DNA of 64,000 bases, taken from the NCBI GenBank assembly GCA_004791255.1, contig SRUQ01000007.1, positions 332,406 to 396,405 of the forward strand, in the 5' to 3' direction. Shown piece by piece: positions 26,808 to 34,758 of this stretch (position 1 is the stretch's first letter; each line of letters opens with the position of its first letter). This DNA comes from a bacterium M00.F.Ca.ET.205.01.1.1. GTDB lineage: Bacteria; Pseudomonadota; Alphaproteobacteria; Rhizobiales; Rhizobiaceae. A model generated the notes under the pieces. That model did not search any database. It saw only the letters and a list, made by a program, of their open reading frames with translations, and was not told where the DNA came from. The translations under genes and the position numbers were made by a program.

Positions 26808-28052
26808 CTAGATAATCTCTATCTCGGGGAACGGAAAGATAAATTTGCCACCATCCGCAAGATATTCGCGCTCCCGACGCAGGATTCCATCTTTGAAATG
26901 CCAGGGCAGGACCAGAAAATAGTCCGGTTTCATCGCCCGCGCGTCCGCTTCGGAGACGATCGGTATGTGCGTTCCAGGGGTCATGCGACCGAATTTTTCC
27001 GGGTTGACCTCAGCGATCGCAGGGATTTCGGCTTGCGTGAAGTTGCAGAACTGCAGGACGACATTGCCCTTGGTCGAAGCACCGTAGCCCAGCACTTTCT
27101 TGCCGTCGGCAACGAGTGTTCGAATGAGGCGCGACAGATCGTCCTTGTGGCGGAACACACGCTCCTCGAAGTCGCGGAAAGGCCGCGGCGTGGACAGGCC
27201 CATGCGGTCCTCCTGCTCCAGCAACCAATCGATGACGGCTTGATCAGCCTTGAGACTTTTGTTGCCCTTGTGGGCAGCGGTGACAGCGAAACTGCCGCCG
27301 TTGATGTTGTTCATGACCACGTTGACGATCTTGAGACCGGACGCCTCTAGGATCTTCGCGACAACCCCGAGAGAATAATATTCGATGTGCTCGTGGCAGA
27401 TCGTGTCATAGGAGTTGAGGCGAAGCATCGACGGCATGTAGCTTTGCTCGAAATGCCAGATGCCGTCCTCGGCAAGCACCTCAGCCACCTGGCGGGCAAA
27501 CGCGATGGGATCTTCGAGATCATAGAACATCGCAATGGATGTTACGATCTTCGCCCGCTTCTGCGAGATGCCGCGATATGCCTCGGCCGAAAAAAAGTCC
27601 GGCACCAGTTTCACGTCATCGGGATAATACTGAGCAAATTTCCTGCCCGTCGGATCGATGCCGATGCGCGTCAGTCCCGCAGTCGAATAGGCCTTCAGGG
27701 TCGTACAGTCGTTGCTTCCGATATCGAGCACGACATCACCGCCGCGCGGAGAGGCAAGCCGCTCCAGGAAACGAACCTTGTGCGTCAAATGATCGACCAT
27801 CGACTGGTTGAGACCCGAGCGATAGCCGTAATTATCGCCGTACATCTCGCCTGGCTCGTAGGAATGTCTGAGCTGCAGGAGCCCGCTGGAAGGAGACCAG
27901 ACCAGTTCCAGCGGCCCTTTGGTCACGTGCTCGGACGCCGATTTGGGAAATACGCCTGTCAGCGCCTGCTCGCCCAGATTGAGCACAGGGACGAGATCCC
28001 TGCCCTTGCCGACACGGCAGGCCTTGATGGCGTGATAACTTACCTCGTTCAT
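26808..28052 (-). CDS. C-methyltransferase-like SAM enzyme of sugar biosynthesis (Methyltransf_13/23/14 architecture)
   Basis: 414 residues. An N-terminal segment resembling the zinc-binding domain (VLNLGEQALTGVFP) is followed by the SAM site VVLDIGSNDCTTLKAY near residue 105, the catalytic-type TICHEHIEYYSL near 210, and the C-terminal domain with GYGASTKGNVVLQF and PWHFKDGILRRE. TylC3 and NovU, which put a methyl on C3 or C5 of a keto-deoxysugar nucleotide, have this layout and use the His/Glu/Tyr cluster. Here the zinc-site cysteines are mostly gone: CRVGKG has one Cys and VWSPSSGLLQL has serines where a C-x-x-C is usual. It follows rmd and gmd, so a GDP-4-keto-6-deoxyhexose is the likely substrate. 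Confidence 0.75.
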   Translation of the reverse strand: MNEVSYHAIKACRVGKGRDLVPVLNLGEQALTGVFPKSASEHVTKGPLELVWSPSSGLLQLRHSYEPGEMYGDNYGYRSGLNQSMVDHLTHKVRFLERLASPRGGDVVLDIGSNDCTTLKAYSTAGLTRIGIDPTGRKFAQYYPDDVKLVPDFFSAEAYRGISQKRAKIVTSIAMFYDLEDPIAFARQVAEVLAEDGIWHFEQSYMPSMLRLNSYDTICHEHIEYYSLGVVAKILEASGLKIVNVVMNNINGGSFAVTAAHKGNKSLKADQAVIDWLLEQEDRMGLSTPRPFRDFEERVFRHKDDLSRLIRTLVADGKKVLGYGASTKGNVVLQFCNFTQAEIPAIAEVNPEKFGRMTPGTHIPIVSEADARAMKPDYFLVLPWHFKDGILRREREYLADGGKFIFPFPEIEII

Positions 28053-28169
28053 GAGCTCAGTACTTCGAGTTGTTGGTGGAAGGGTGCCGGGCTGTCACCC
28101 CCCCAAAGGTGAGGACACGGTTGGTATCTTGGCTTTGCCGAACTGCCGACAGCATTGGAGGTTCCTTGT

Positions 28170-29126
28170 TCATCCCTGGGCCACGCGTGCGCGGCAATCT
28201 TTCAGAACCGCCACAAGGGTCTCCTCGAAGAGATGTCGGGGCGCCCAGCCAAGCTGTGTGCGGATGCGGTTTGCGTCCCCTACAATGCGCGGCAGGTCGC
28301 TCGGCCGCAGCCGCTGGGAGTCCTGTTCGGTGACGATCTTGACTCTGCTTTGCGCTAAAAGCCTATCCAAAATATCTCCCATCCGCCACGAGATGCCTGA
28401 GGCGACATTGAAGATGGTGTTCGGCGCGAGATCGTCACTGTTCAAGGCCACCTGCGCATAAGCGCTGGCGACGTCTCGCGCGTCCAGGAAGTCCCGCTGC
28501 GCATCGAGATTGCCGACGCGAATGACCGGCGGAGCCAGCCCTGCTTCAATCCGCGCAATCTGCATGGCGAAAGCCGGCACAACAAATGCCTCGGTTTGCC
28601 CTGGTCCAGTGTGATTGAAGGGGCGCAGACGAATGCATTTGAGGCCCTGGCGCGAGAGCGCACCCAAGGCAAGATCGGCCGCGGCCTTGGTTACGGCATA
28701 ATCGTCGATCGGCGCAAGCAGTGCGCTTTCGTCAAGCGGCTGGCCGGTTTTGGCGCTCTCGCCATAGACCAGGCCCGATCCCACGTGGATCATCCAACAT
28801 CCCGGCGCCTTGTCGAGGACGGCGTGAGCAACGTTGAGCGCGCCCTGTACATGGATGCGCCACGTGTTCTGGGGGTCGGCCTGGGCAGCGCCAAGGGCCG
28901 CGACGGCGGCAAGATGAACGACATGCGTCGGCCGGTGGCGGGCGACAGCGTCCTGCACAGCTACCTTGTCCGTCACGTCCAGTGCCTCGACTTGACCGAA
29001 CACAGGATGCGCGCCGCCGTCCTTGGAGGTCGCGACAACGACAAGGCCGCTGCCGCAAACGCCGTGAAGCGCTTCCGAGACATAAGGGCCGACAAAGCCC
29101 CGCGCACCTGTAATCAAAACCCGCAT
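28170..29126 (-). CDS. rmd: GDP-6-deoxy-D-mannose (GDP-D-rhamnose) reductase
   Basis: 318-residue extended SDR. TGARGFVGPYV binds NADP(H), HLAAVAALGAAQADPQNTW and GSGLVYG with YAVTK carry the catalytic Ser/Tyr/Lys, and RPFNHTGPGQ plus VGNLDAQRDFLDARDV are segments characteristic of Rmd. The enzyme reduces GDP-4-keto-6-deoxy-D-mannose, the Gmd product, to GDP-D-rhamnose. It follows gmd by 21 bp in one operon. A GDP-fucose synthetase (Fcl/GMER) would have a different active-site region, and none is present in the window. Confidence 0.85.
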   Translation of the reverse strand: MRVLITGARGFVGPYVSEALHGVCGSGLVVVATSKDGGAHPVFGQVEALDVTDKVAVQDAVARHRPTHVVHLAAVAALGAAQADPQNTWRIHVQGALNVAHAVLDKAPGCWMIHVGSGLVYGESAKTGQPLDESALLAPIDDYAVTKAAADLALGALSRQGLKCIRLRPFNHTGPGQTEAFVVPAFAMQIARIEAGLAPPVIRVGNLDAQRDFLDARDVASAYAQVALNSDDLAPNTIFNVASGISWRMGDILDRLLAQSRVKIVTEQDSQRLRPSDLPRIVGDANRIRTQLGWAPRHLFEETLVAVLKDCRARVAQG

Positions 29127-29147
29127 GCGAACCTCGCCAGCCCTATC

Positions 29148-30137
29148 TCAGAGGTGCTGGTCACGTCTTACACGCTCCAGGTCGGCTTCGACCATCTCGA
29201 CGACGAGTTCCTTGAGGCTGGTCTTGGCCTCCCAGCCCAATTTCTCCTTGGCCTTTGCAGGATTGCCGTGCAAAACCTCGACTTCCGCAGGCCGCAGGAA
29301 GCGTTCGTCGATCGAGACGTGATCGTCCATGTTGAGGCCGACATGGTCGAAGGCCAGCCTGCAAAACTCCCGAACGGAGACGGTCTTGCCCGTCGCGACC
29401 ACATAGTCGCTTGCCGTGTCCTGCTGCACCATCAGCCACATGGCCTCCACGTAGTCACGTGCATGGCCCCAATCGCGCTTGGCTTCAAGGTTGCCGAGAG
29501 CCACCTTGTCCTGCAGCCCGAGCTTGATGCGTGCAACGGCGTCGGTAATCTTGCGCGTGACGAATTCGATGCCGCGCAAAGGGGATTCATGATTGAACAG
29601 AATGCCGCTCGAGGCGTGAAGTCCGAAGCTCTCACGATAGTTGACCGTCATCCAATGGGCATAGAGTTTGGCCGCGGCATAAGGAGAACGCGGATAAAAG
29701 GGCGTCTTCTCCGACTGGATGGGTTCCTGGATCAGCCCATACATTTCAGAGGACGATGCCTGGTAGAAACGAGCTTCGGGACTGGTTGTCCGCACTGCTT
29801 CCAACATATTGGCTGCCCCAAGGCCGGTCACCGTGCCGGTCAAAAGCGGCTGCTGCCAGGACGATTTGACGAAGGACTGGGCCGCGAGATTGTAGACTTC
29901 AGCCGGGCGAACGTCTCGAAGCACTCGAATGAGGCCGGACAAATCGGTCAGGTTCCCGTCGTGGAGCACGATCTTGTCCGCGACCCCAAGCCACTTCAAT
30001 CGTGAGCCGATCACATCTGCAGAAGCGCTGCGTCGCAGAAGGCCATGGACCTCGTATCCCTTGTCGAGCAGGAACTTCGAGAGGTAGGCTCCATCCTGTC
30101 CGGTCACGCCGGTAATAAACGCTGTTTTGGAATTCAT
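29148..30137 (-). CDS. gmd: GDP-mannose 4,6-dehydratase
   Basis: 329 residues. TGVTGQDGAYLSKFLLDKGY at the N-terminus, LLRRSASADVIGSRL, NLAAQSFVKSSW, ASSSEMYG and YAAAKLYAHWMTVNYRE (Tyr-x3-Lys) are classical Gmd motifs. It converts GDP-D-mannose to GDP-4-keto-6-deoxy-D-mannose in the cytoplasm. It is fed by ManB/ManC encoded just upstream and hands its product to Rmd. A 101-bp gap separates it from manC, without a visible terminator. Confidence 0.93.
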   Translation of the reverse strand: MNSKTAFITGVTGQDGAYLSKFLLDKGYEVHGLLRRSASADVIGSRLKWLGVADKIVLHDGNLTDLSGLIRVLRDVRPAEVYNLAAQSFVKSSWQQPLLTGTVTGLGAANMLEAVRTTSPEARFYQASSSEMYGLIQEPIQSEKTPFYPRSPYAAAKLYAHWMTVNYRESFGLHASSGILFNHESPLRGIEFVTRKITDAVARIKLGLQDKVALGNLEAKRDWGHARDYVEAMWLMVQQDTASDYVVATGKTVSVREFCRLAFDHVGLNMDDHVSIDERFLRPAEVEVLHGNPAKAKEKLGWEAKTSLKELVVEMVEADLERVRRDQHL

Positions 30138-30238
30138 GACGGGCCTATCTCTACTTTCTTGATTGCCAATTCAGAAATGCAAACATCTGCTCGACAACGG
30201 GACACCCAATTGCGGGATGCGCGCCCGAAGCCTCCAAT

Positions 30239-31654
30239 TTACGTGCGGCCATAGACATCGTCGAACCGTACGATGTCGTCTTCGCCGAGATATTCCCCGC
30301 TTTGCACTTCGATCATGACGAGCGGAAGAATACCGGGGTTTTCCAGGCGATGCTTGTGACCGCATGGGATGTAGGTGGACTGGTTGGTCGCGAGCAGGAT
30401 TTCACTCTGGCCGTTTACGACCTTCGCTGTCCCGCTCACCACCACCCAGTGTTCGGAGCGGTGATGGTGCGCCTGAAGGCTGAGGCGCGCGCTCGGCTTG
30501 ACTTCAATGCGCTTGATCTTGAAGCGCGGCCCTTCTTCCAGGACGGTGTAGGTACCCCATGGGCGATGCACCGTGCGATGCACCGTTGCCGCCTCGTGAC
30601 CCTGCGTCTTGAGGCGATTGTAGAGGTCCTTTACCTGTTGCGCCTGATCCTTGTGAGCAACAAGAAGTGCGTCCGGCGTGTCAACGATCAGAAGATCCGA
30701 AACGCCGACAAGGCAGACAAGCCGATCTTCGCTGTGCACATAGCAGTCCGTCGCGTCCTGCAGCATTGTCTCCCCGATCGTGCGGTTGCCTCGTTCGTCA
30801 GCTGGCACGAGCTGCGAGAGGACGTTCCACGAGCCGATGTCGGACCAATCGAAACTGCAGGGCACAAAACCCACATTCCTTGCCTTCTCCATCACCGCAT
30901 AGTCGATAGAGACGGCAGGAACGGCCGCAAAACCATCCTTATCTATCTCAAAAGTGATGCGGTCCGCCGCATCGGTTGTCCTGGCTTTCTCGAGCGCCCC
31001 GCGCGCATTGGACAACACGTCGGGGCATAGCTCCTGCATCGCCGCGATCATCGACCGGGCCGCAAAACAGAACATGCCCGAATTCCAGAAAAACCGACCG
31101 CTGGCAATGAATTCTGCCGCCCGCTCCGCATTCGGCTTCTCCACGAACCGCAAGACCGTATCGCCCTCGGCCTCGATATAGCCAAATCCGGTTTCGGGGC
31201 GCTCGGGTTTCATGCCAAAGGTGACGATGCGTCCGGTGGCCGCGATCGTCGCCGCCTTCGCCACGGCCGCGCCGAAACCAGCTTCATCCAGGATCAGATG
31301 ATCCGCAGGCAGCACGACAAGAATGGCGTCAGGACTCTCGCTTGCGACCTGCAATGAAGCAAGCGCGATTGCGGCGGCCGTGTCACGGCCGAAAGGCTCC
31401 AGCAGGAATGTGTTCTTCACACTTGGCGCCACCACTTCCGCATACTCGTCCGCCGTCAGGAACAGCAGATCGCGGTTGGTGACCGTTACAACATGATTGA
31501 CCCCTTCGATGCCGATGGCGCGGGCGTAGGTCCTTCGAATAAGGGTCCCGCCGTCCGGCAGCGGAATAAAGGGCTTTGGGTGCAGCGCGCGAGAAATCGG
31601 CCACAGTCGGGACCCGACACCTCCACTTATGATGACAGGAACGATCTTGGTCAA
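30239..31654 (-). CDS. manC: Mannose-1-phosphate guanylyltransferase / mannose-6-phosphate isomerase
   Basis: 471 residues, the normal size of the bifunctional type. The N-terminal nucleotidyltransferase carries GGVGSRLWPISRALHPKPFI; the C-terminal cupin carries RPWGTYTVLEEGPRFKIKRI and QAHHHRSEHWVVVSG, the metal-binding His/Glu set of type II phosphomannose isomerase. It makes GDP-mannose from mannose-1-phosphate and supplies mannose-6-phosphate from fructose-6-phosphate. Its ATG overlaps the manB stop as ATGA, so both are made together. Confidence 0.93.
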   Translation of the reverse strand: MTKIVPVIISGGVGSRLWPISRALHPKPFIPLPDGGTLIRRTYARAIGIEGVNHVVTVTNRDLLFLTADEYAEVVAPSVKNTFLLEPFGRDTAAAIALASLQVASESPDAILVVLPADHLILDEAGFGAAVAKAATIAATGRIVTFGMKPERPETGFGYIEAEGDTVLRFVEKPNAERAAEFIASGRFFWNSGMFCFAARSMIAAMQELCPDVLSNARGALEKARTTDAADRITFEIDKDGFAAVPAVSIDYAVMEKARNVGFVPCSFDWSDIGSWNVLSQLVPADERGNRTIGETMLQDATDCYVHSEDRLVCLVGVSDLLIVDTPDALLVAHKDQAQQVKDLYNRLKTQGHEAATVHRTVHRPWGTYTVLEEGPRFKIKRIEVKPSARLSLQAHHHRSEHWVVVSGTAKVVNGQSEILLATNQSTYIPCGHKHRLENPGILPLVMIEVQSGEYLGEDDIVRFDDVYGRT

Positions 31655-33084
31655 ACTTCAGCTTTCCAGATTTGAGCTCTGCCAAGGCCGAGACCCCAAC
31701 CGAGCAATTCGTCTGCACGGGATTCGGTCTTTGCCTCGGTATAGCACCGCAATTCGGGCGCGTTACCTGACGCACGAAAATGGACAACCTCCCGGTTGCG
31801 GGCGGTGATACGCACACCGTCGCGATTGTCAATGTCCGCAACACCCCCGAGACCCTCGAACATGTCGTTGGCGTAGACAGCATCCGTCGACAGTTTTTCC
31901 AGGAAAGATGCGCTGTTTTCGGTCGGCACGCCTTCAAGCCGGCCACTTGCCGCGGCAAGAAACCCGAAGCTGGCCGCTATTTCGGCGAGCGGGCGACCCG
32001 TCGCCGCAACCGTTGAAAGCACGCAGAGAATTGGCAACAGTGCATCCCTGGTCCGCAAGGCGGCAAGCGTGCGTCCATGCTTCTCGACCGATGAGCCAAG
32101 CAGCACACCGCCATTTGCTTCGAACCCCACCACGCATCTTGCGCCCTGAGAGCGCGCCGTGCTGATCCCCTCGATAACATAGGGCGACCCCACGCGCGTC
32201 CGAACCACCCTGTCGAAATGACCGCAACGCTCCAGCGCGGAGTTGGAACTGATTGGCGTCACAATGCAGTCGGCATCCAGGAATCGCGCAGTGATCGCGC
32301 CCACCAGGTCACCGCGCACGAAACTGCCATGCGCGTCCGCCACAAGCGGTCGGTCACTATCGCCGTCGGCAGACACGATGGCGTCGAACGGCTCTGCCGC
32401 GGCCCAATCCTTGAGAAGCGCCAGATCCTCCGGCCTGAGCGCTTCCGTATCTACGGGAATGAAGCGTTCGGCCCTGCCCAAGGGCACTGCATCAGCCCCC
32501 AGTGTGCGCAGGATATCGACAATGATGTCTCTTGCCACGGACGAATGCTGGTAGACGCCGACACGAACACCGGAAAGGCTACCATTCGGAAAGAAGCCAA
32601 GAAAATGGTCTTTGTATTGCGTGGAAGGATCGGAGCCCGGCCGCGCGGGTTCGGCTAACGGCCGCGTTGGGGCGGCGGTCTGCAAACCGGCCTGGATATT
32701 CACAATCTCGACTTCGTCGCGCTTGTCGATCTCGCCGTCCGCCCGGTAGAATTTAAGCCCGTTTCTGTCGTCGGGAATGTGACTGCCTGTGACCATGACC
32801 GCCGGGGCATTTTTGCTCGTGGCATGAAGTGCGAGTGCCGGCGTAGGCAAGGCTCCGCAATCGACCGGAACCAGACCGGCCTCGGCGATCGCCGCATGAA
32901 CAATCCCGGCAATGTCGGGACTGGAGGAGCGAAGGTCACGCGCGACGAAGACCTCGTCGCCGTCGCTCAGAACGCCCCGCCCCAAAAGCATGCGCATGAA
33001 CGCAATCGTATAGCTGCGCGCCGGCGGCCCATTAAGCTCGCTGACGAGACCGCGCAGCCCGCTGGTACCGAACTTCAAAGTCAC
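31651..33084 (-). CDS. manB: Phosphomannomutase
   Basis: 477 residues of the alpha-D-phosphohexomutase family. FGTSGLRGLVSEL at the N-terminus, the active-site serine loop VMVTGSHIPDDRNGLKFY near residue 98, the metal-binding DGDSDRPL and the sugar/phosphate-binding ASGNAPELRCYTEA near the end are all present. It converts mannose-6-phosphate to mannose-1-phosphate for ManC. It is the first gene of the long leftward block, so the promoter probably lies in 33085-33220. Confidence 0.9.
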   Translation of the reverse strand: MTLKFGTSGLRGLVSELNGPPARSYTIAFMRMLLGRGVLSDGDEVFVARDLRSSSPDIAGIVHAAIAEAGLVPVDCGALPTPALALHATSKNAPAVMVTGSHIPDDRNGLKFYRADGEIDKRDEVEIVNIQAGLQTAAPTRPLAEPARPGSDPSTQYKDHFLGFFPNGSLSGVRVGVYQHSSVARDIIVDILRTLGADAVPLGRAERFIPVDTEALRPEDLALLKDWAAAEPFDAIVSADGDSDRPLVADAHGSFVRGDLVGAITARFLDADCIVTPISSNSALERCGHFDRVVRTRVGSPYVIEGISTARSQGARCVVGFEANGGVLLGSSVEKHGRTLAALRTRDALLPILCVLSTVAATGRPLAEIAASFGFLAAASGRLEGVPTENSASFLEKLSTDAVYANDMFEGLGGVADIDNRDGVRITARNREVVHFRASGNAPELRCYTEAKTESRADELLGWGLGLGRAQIWKAEV

Positions 33085-33220
33085 TGGCTGTCACCTCTCT
33101 CGGCGAACTTCGCCCCGGTGAAGATTCTGGCAAGACTCCTTGTCGCCGTCCATGACCGGTCACGGCAGGAAAGCGGGCGGACTCGAACGTCAGGCAAGGC
33201 AATGATATGGTTCAAAGCCG

Positions 33221-33319
33221 CTAAACCCGATCGTATAGCGACAGTATTTTCTTAGAGATCGCTAATACTATTGAGTACAGCCGGTTCTCACCGCCTCCAG
33301 CAAGGATTGTTCCTTTCAA
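33221..33319 (-). pseudogene. 5' fragment of a second rmlA (glucose-1-phosphate thymidylyltransferase)
   Basis: Reading leftward from a TTG at 33319, the 32 codons before a TAG encode LKGTILAGGGENRLYSIVLA followed by ISKKILSLYDRV. This lines up without gaps with the start of the intact RmlA in this window (LKGIILAGGSGTRLYPLTLA, then VSKQILPIYDKP), with 19 of 32 residues identical by eye. The nucleotide-binding GGSGTR has decayed to GGGENR and the rest of the gene is missing. The upstream leader to about 33395 also resembles the leader of rmlA at 37304-37390. It is a relic, not a functional gene. Confidence 0.75.
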
Positions 33320-33400
33320 GAAGCTCTCCGTTGATTGCCAAGCCCCCACCTGACACCAAGTCGCCCGTGCTTATGTTTCGCGCAATGGCTTGTCAATCTC
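33320..33400 (-). repeat. Diverged copy of the rmlA leader region (partner at 37304-37390)
   Basis: Upstream of the rmlA fragment, TTATGTTTCGCGCAATGGCT at 33371 on the + strand matches TTAGGTTTCACGCAATGGCT at about 37356, and both copies keep CTCTCC just before the TTG start. The middle of the leader is poorly conserved. With the coding fragment this makes a direct repeat of roughly 180 bp flanking the rml operon. Confidence 0.55.
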
Positions 33401-33595
33401 GGGCGCGCACCGGGGCTCGATTTCAATGTGGTGACCGCAGGCCGCTGTGCCTTGCGGTTTCGTTTGGGAGGATGACGAGTCCGGCCAGCAACCAGACAGC
33501 AGAAGTGCGATGGCTCTAACTGTCGGTCGAAAGGATGAGGTCCATTTTGAGCGCTTTCAAAAATGGTCACAGATAATCGATATGAATCAACCTAA
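33401..33595. other. Intergenic stretch with no recognised feature
   Basis: Part of a 774-bp gene-poor zone between manB and rmlD. Between the rmlA relic and the beta-barrel relic I saw no family-like translation and no clear promoter or terminator. The only notable string is the imperfect inverted pair TTTTGAGCGCTTTCAAAA near 33545. Confidence 0.4.
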
Positions 33596-33848
33596 CGTCC
33601 GGGCAACAGCCTGGGCGCCGAAGTCGCCCGGTCTTTCCCGCTGGAGAGCAGCGCAAAGCTGAGGCCCAAGCTCGGGATCACCGGCGGCTTTTCCGGCCTC
33701 GACGGATCGGGCGCCTTTGGCGCGGTCACCACTGGGCTGACCATGCAGACAACGAATTTCTGATGTTCGACACAAGCCTGCTCTTCAATATGGAGGCGAC
33801 GGACAGAAGTCCGTCGGCGCCAAGGTCGCAGCAGGCAAGAAGTTCTAA
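33596..33848 (+). pseudogene. 3' remnant of an outer-membrane beta-barrel / autotransporter gene
   Basis: The + strand encodes SLGAEVARSFPLESSAKLRP, then KLGITGGFSGLDGSGAFGAV and TTGLTMQTTNF before a stop. One frame over it continues MFDTSLLFNME, and after a further one-base slip GDGQKSVGAKVAAGKKF to a TAA at 33846-33848. Alternating polar/aromatic strands, Gly-rich turns and a terminal Phe are what the last strands of an autotransporter barrel look like. Two apparent one-base deletions (near 33762 and 33794) and absence of the 5' part make this a dead gene. Confidence 0.6.
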
Positions 33849-33858
33849 CGCGACGCCT

Positions 33859-34758
33859 TTAGGCCTCAGGCGCATCCTTGGACAGGATGCGCCGCACCAC
33901 CTGCTCGGTGGAGTTTCGCCAGTCAGGGGCGGTCCATCCAAACCGGGTTGTGAATTTCGCGCTCGACAGGCGTGAATTGGCGGGACGCCGCGCCTTGGTC
34001 GGATAGTCCTGCGTGGCAATGTCGCGGACCCGCGCCCAGGGGCCGTCATTCGCCTGGCTTGCGGCGAGGACATGACGGGCAAGGCCGCTCCAGTTGGTCT
34101 CGCCCGTGCCGGCCAGATGATAGGTGCCGAATGCCGTGAAGTCCCTGCCGCCATGCAGCCTTGCCGCCGCATGCAGGACGGCGTCGGCGATATCGAGCGC
34201 CGAGGTCGGATTTCCCCACTGGTCGGCGACGACAGAGATCTCGTCGCGGTCGGCGGCAAGCCTCAACATGGTCTTGACGAAATTCTTGCCGAACGGGCTG
34301 TAGACCCAGGCCGTGCGCAAGATGAGATGCCGAGGATTGGCGGCCGCCACCGCTTCTTCTCCGGCAAGCTTCGAGGCACCATAGACGCTGCGCGGAGCGG
34401 TCTGGTCAGTCTCCAGATAGGCATCGCGCTTGGTGCCGTCGAAGACATAGTCCGTCGAAAGATGGATGACGGGAACGCCGAGCCGCGCAGCGGCTTGTGC
34501 CACCTTGCCGGCGCCGGCCGCATTCACCGCAAAGGCCTGATCGGGCTCGTCCTCGGCCTGGTCCACGGCCGTATAGGCGGCAGCCGACACGACGATGTCG
34601 GGCTTGCCCGCGGCAATTGCGTCGATGACGGTTTCCGGCTTTGCCAGGTCGAGTTCCGGGCGGCCAATGGCGATGACGTCCACGTCAGCATGCCTTTGGC
34701 CAGCCTCCAGCAGGCTTGTCGCGACCTGACCTTCGCGTCCGGTTACAAGGAGCCTCAC
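33859..34758 (-). CDS. rfbD: dTDP-4-dehydrorhamnose reductase
   Basis: 299 residues from a GTG at 34758 whose GTGA overlaps the rmlB stop; the open frame runs further up but only into rmlB. LLVTGREGQVATSLLEAGQ binds NADPH, VSAAAYTAVDQAEDEP and HLSTDYVFDG are RmlD signatures, and YGASKLAGEEAV carries the catalytic Tyr and Lys. It makes dTDP-L-rhamnose, the last step of the pathway. It is the final gene of the rmlA-C-B-D operon. Confidence 0.93.
   Translation of the reverse strand: MRLLVTGREGQVATSLLEAGQRHADVDVIAIGRPELDLAKPETVIDAIAAGKPDIVVSAAAYTAVDQAEDEPDQAFAVNAAGAGKVAQAAARLGVPVIHLSTDYVFDGTKRDAYLETDQTAPRSVYGASKLAGEEAVAAANPRHLILRTAWVYSPFGKNFVKTMLRLAADRDEISVVADQWGNPTSALDIADAVLHAAARLHGGRDFTAFGTYHLAGTGETNWSGLARHVLAASQANDGPWARVRDIATQDYPTKARRPANSRLSSAKFTTRFGWTAPDWRNSTEQVVRRILSKDAPEA

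Noticed and set aside
28596..30005. 469-codon open frame opposite rmd and gmd
   Set aside because: Shadow of the two SDR genes, both of which have complete motifs.
2310..33084. Nodulation-gene reading (nodPQ, noeJ/noeK/noeL for fucosylated Nod factor)
   Set aside because: No nod box, nodABC or fucose synthase in the window, and rmd points to D-rhamnose; the polysaccharide context is stronger.
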